From contig CM041777.1 in the NCBI GenBank assembly GCA_023374045.1, positions 91,816,300 through 91,880,299 on the forward strand: a stretch of 64,000 bases of DNA, given 5' to 3'. The position numbers were made by a program, and so were the translations under genes. Shown one piece after another: positions 61,101 through 64,000 of this stretch. Positions within the stretch are counted from its first letter, which is position 1, and the number at the start of each line of letters is the position of its first letter. The notes under the pieces are model-generated. The model made no database searches and was not told the origin of the DNA. It saw only the letters and a program-made list of their open reading frames with translations. The DNA comes from Limonium bicolor (taxonomy: Eukaryota > Streptophyta > Magnoliopsida > Caryophyllales > Plumbaginaceae).

Positions 61101-62619
61101 GGTCATTCACCATTTGCTCTTTAGGTAGTTTTAACAAGCATTATAAGCTATTTCTCCTAGGCATTAAACCACATTAGATAGCATATTTACCTCTTTTCCT
61201 CCCAAATTTCTTTCTTGTTTCCTTACAAAACCGGGTAAGGCATTTGGTTCCTTGCCAACTACTAAACATTATACAAAAAAACATAATGAGTATTCAAGCT
61301 TTAAAGCTCCATCTCATTGTAACCCTAGGTTTACATTATTTCAAAACATTATGTAGTTGTTTTACCTTAATCTTTGAAGGTGTTTGAATATCTATGAAGA
61401 GAGGACTCCACATAGTTTGAAAGATTCAAATGGAGCTAGAACAAAGCAACACAAGGAGCTCCATCAATGAATATTTTCGGTCACACACAAAACATGGAGG
61501 AGGAAACTTGATTTTCTTTGAGATTCCTTACCTAGAAGCAAAGGAGAGTAATAATGTGTAGAAACCCAAGCTCAGCTCCATCAATGGTGATTCTCCATGG
61601 AACCAAAATTGAGCTCTTGAAGATTTGAAAGGGTAGAAGTGTAGAGCTTGACCTAACTAAGACAAATATGGTCTTAGAATTTGATTTGGAGCATGGAGTT
61701 GGATTGGCAAGGAAATGAAGATGGAGAAGAGAGGAGCTGTAGCAGTCGTAAATGGAGGAAGGGAGGAGATGAAGAAACCGTGTGAAATGAGAGAAGAGAA
61801 GGAAATGAGAAAGTAAGTTTGCTTTTGGAGATATTTATGTTATAAAGCAAAATAGTACTTTACTTTAAGCTTTACTTACTTATTTGATTTCTTTTACATG
61901 TTGGTGACTCACACCATGAAAAACCGGCCCCCATTTACTTAGGAGGGTATAATAGTCTTTGTTGACCAATTTAATTACTTATAACTCATATGTTACAAAC
62001 TAGCTTATTAAAGTTACTATTCACAAAACAAGGCACATAGAAGTGAAATTTTTGATTTCCCATTGATATAGACTTCCAAATGTGATACTATATAGTACAC
62101 ATGTTAATTAAAGAGTAATGATGGACATTTAGCATTCAAAACTCATTTACAAGACAATTTTTCAAAAACGTGCTTAAGACTCCTTAAAGCACATTTTGCG
62201 TTTTAACTTGTTTTCAAGCTTGTTTTCTTTAGAATTGATTTAATATGTTCATTAACATATAAATAAGGCATAGGTATGACCATTAGGTTATACACATTTA
62301 TCCCAAGCTTAGAGCACATTTTAGCCCATATTGACCTTAAGGTATTTATTTGTGTTTTGTTTGGTTTCATTGTCTACCAAGGTTTCCTAAGGACTTAATT
62401 AGCCTTATAAAATCATATTTTATATTATCAAATCTTGGTAGGCTCTTTGGGTCCTAGCCAAGTTCACTCAAGCTTAGAGCATGTTTTTGCTCAACCGTGT
62501 CTTAGTGTTTTATTGTGTTTTACCATGGTTTAATGGTTCATTTATGTTTCTAAGGCACTTTTAGCCTTTAAATACCATAGTTAACATTTACACAACATAC
62601 CAAGGTTTGGGGTATTTCA
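58196..62619 (-). repeat. LARD F 5' LTR (4424 bp)
   Basis: Collinear with 48743-53219; differences are mainly 1-2 base indels. It runs from TGTAACACCCC to GGGGTATTTCA. TATA-like site near 61831-61840; TGACTCA 61905-61911; ACCGGCC near 61923. Confidence 0.9.
60159..60408. repeat. hairpin minisatellite in LARD F 5' LTR
   Basis: Copy of 50723-50974 with small indels. Confidence 0.88.
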
Positions 62620-64000
62620 ATCCTTGTAGCGGTGTTGGGTCTTCTATCCCAGATCACGAGACCTTAGGTAGATAGGTGTTAAAGCACCCCAAAGAACTTA
62701 ATAACCGGATAAACGAGGCCTGCTTTTGGTTAGAAAAATTCATAAACAGCGGAGTACCTTGTCTTTATCCTTTTCTTTCCTTGACTTTCCACATATTTCC
62801 ATAATCCCAAGCTAAACTAAATTGGTTTTTACAATCAGCAGATCTATCATATTTTGAGTGAAAATAGAGTATTTTGAAGGAAAATAATTTTATACAAACT
62901 CCTTAAAATAAAACTATCTTTCAGTTGTCACTTGACATAATTTCAGACACTTCTACAATTATTTATCTCTTTTTGTAAATTTTTTTTATAGGCAGTTTAG
63001 AGTAGCAAAAAGCGAGTGTGGCATTATCGAACAAAGATGTCATTTTCAGGGAAAGGTCTTTCCTTCCTCACACTTAAGAGGAGCAATGTCCTCATTGTTC
63101 AGAATTAAAATCAAGAAAATGACCTTTCAAAATATGACAGACTCATAAAGGATTAAACGCATGTAGGTTGAACAGTAAGATAATAAATGAAGAATTGAAA
63201 CTCCCCTTGTATCGTAGATTGAGGAAGGTATCCTTCCTCACACTTAGAGCTTTGGCAGGGGTGAGACGTTCCTCACACTTGAGTTCGCGCAAGTGTTCAA
63301 CCGAAGATATTGAAATTCCAAAGCAACTGAGGTTGCTTTCCAAAGGTGAGTTCAGCTATATATTCGACATAGAATTTGTTCTGAAAGGAAAATCATATAT
63401 AGCCAGCAGAACACAAATTGAACCAAAAGAAAAATAAAAATATGATAAACATAAATAATTAGGCATAAATAACTTTAAGCAAAAATAATACAGTACTACA
63501 TAAAATAAAAACATGAAGCAAACCGAACTGTTACCTTCCAGAAGTTTGATAAGGTTTAAACAGTATAAGTCTACAAAATGTTAGTACACAACATAATAAA
63601 GTACTACATAAAATAAAAACATTAAGAGTTAACAAATATTAATAAACAAAAAGCAACATAAAAACTAATATTAATAGCAACATAAATATTAATATTAAAA
63701 ACAACATAAAAATTAATATTATTAACAAAGCATTAATATTTGACATAAACATTTTAGTAATATTAACAAAAATAGAAAACAAGAAGAACAAATAATATGA
63801 AATATAAACAGAATAATTATACAACATAAATTCTGTCGAAAAATCGACAGAACCTCCCTAAAAATCTACGATTCTCCACAATTAATTCAGTCAAACGCAA
63901 GGTAATTTAATACCGTTATCAGCATAAATCCACATATAACAACCTATAATCATAAATTCTTTCGTTTAATAAAACAAGGCATAATACAATTGGAGAATGC
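62620..64000 (-). mobile_element. second Athila/Tat-like element E2, interior part, cut by window end
   Basis: Matches 41002 to about 42780 of element E from ATCCTTGTAGCGGTG onward, including the AAGTGTGAGG tracts and CAATG-AGGA-CATTG (63084-63097). It lacks the gag-like relic found at 42008-42362 in E, so it seems wholly non-coding here. No LTR end is visible. Confidence 0.78.

Larger units (their letters stand above)
48743..62619 (-). mobile_element. LARD F: complete non-autonomous gypsy-type element
   Basis: LTRs at 48743-53219 and 58196-62619, PPT at 53220, PBS at 58179-58190, and a 4.98 kb interior without gag or pol. It is a sister of LARD A: the interiors align throughout, while LTRs differ in the minisatellite and in the first few hundred bases. 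The left flank is LTR D and the right flank is element E interior, so no target duplication is visible (CTATT against ATCCT). Confidence 0.88.

Overview
The window is plant nuclear DNA made almost entirely of nested LTR retrotransposons. I see no host gene, rRNA, tRNA or CRISPR array. The Ty1/copia and Ty3/gypsy chromovirus signatures, LTRs of 4-5 kb and deep nesting point to a large, repeat-rich angiosperm genome. It is probably a eudicot, but I cannot name the species.

Layout. 1-2088: 5' end of a minus-strand Ty1/copia element (LTR, PBS, gag, start of protease). 2089-7104: 5' part of a minus-strand gypsy element, 'G'. 7105-10355: plus-strand gypsy LTR fragment 'C'. 10356-24519: complete minus-strand non-coding element 'A' with LTRs of about 4.65 kb and a 4.85 kb interior without gag or pol (LARD type). 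24520-38415: minus-strand chromovirus 'B' with a truncated 3' LTR, gag, protease, RT, RNase H, integrase, chromodomain and a 4.84 kb 5' LTR. 38416-40001: LTR fragment A'. 40002-45458: minus-strand Athila/Tat-like element 'E' with a tRNA-Asp-type PBS. 45459-46206: end of a second C-type LTR. 46207-48742: LTR fragment 'D'. 48743-62619: second complete LARD, 'F', related to A. 62620-64000: interior of a second E element.

Main discovery. Chromovirus B carries an AlkB/ALKBH1-like 2-oxoglutarate/Fe(II) dioxygenase reading frame between gag and protease, on the coding strand (31155-31978). It lies inside a 991-nt segment (31022-32012) with GT...AG ends. Removing that segment joins gag to the pre-protease linker in frame across a split Gly codon. 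A second AG (31885-31886) would instead join gag in frame to the AlkB frame. This suggests a retrotransposon that captured a nucleic-acid demethylase-type gene and may express it by alternative splicing.

Other shared architecture. A, B and F each carry two polypurine tracts on the minus strand, each next to a perfect stem-loop, with small inverted repeats between them. Families A, C, D, E, F and G carry family-specific hairpin-forming minisatellites. A, A' and F share a TATA, TGAGTCA and GGCCGGTT promoter arrangement. A and F share PBS and PPT with B, which makes a B-like element the likely source of their replication proteins.

Caveats. Paired LTRs differ mainly by 1-2 base indels, and several B frameshifts sit at short homopolymers, so part of the apparent damage may be consensus error. 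The two complete LARDs have mismatched flanks, which points to inter-element recombination or misassembly.
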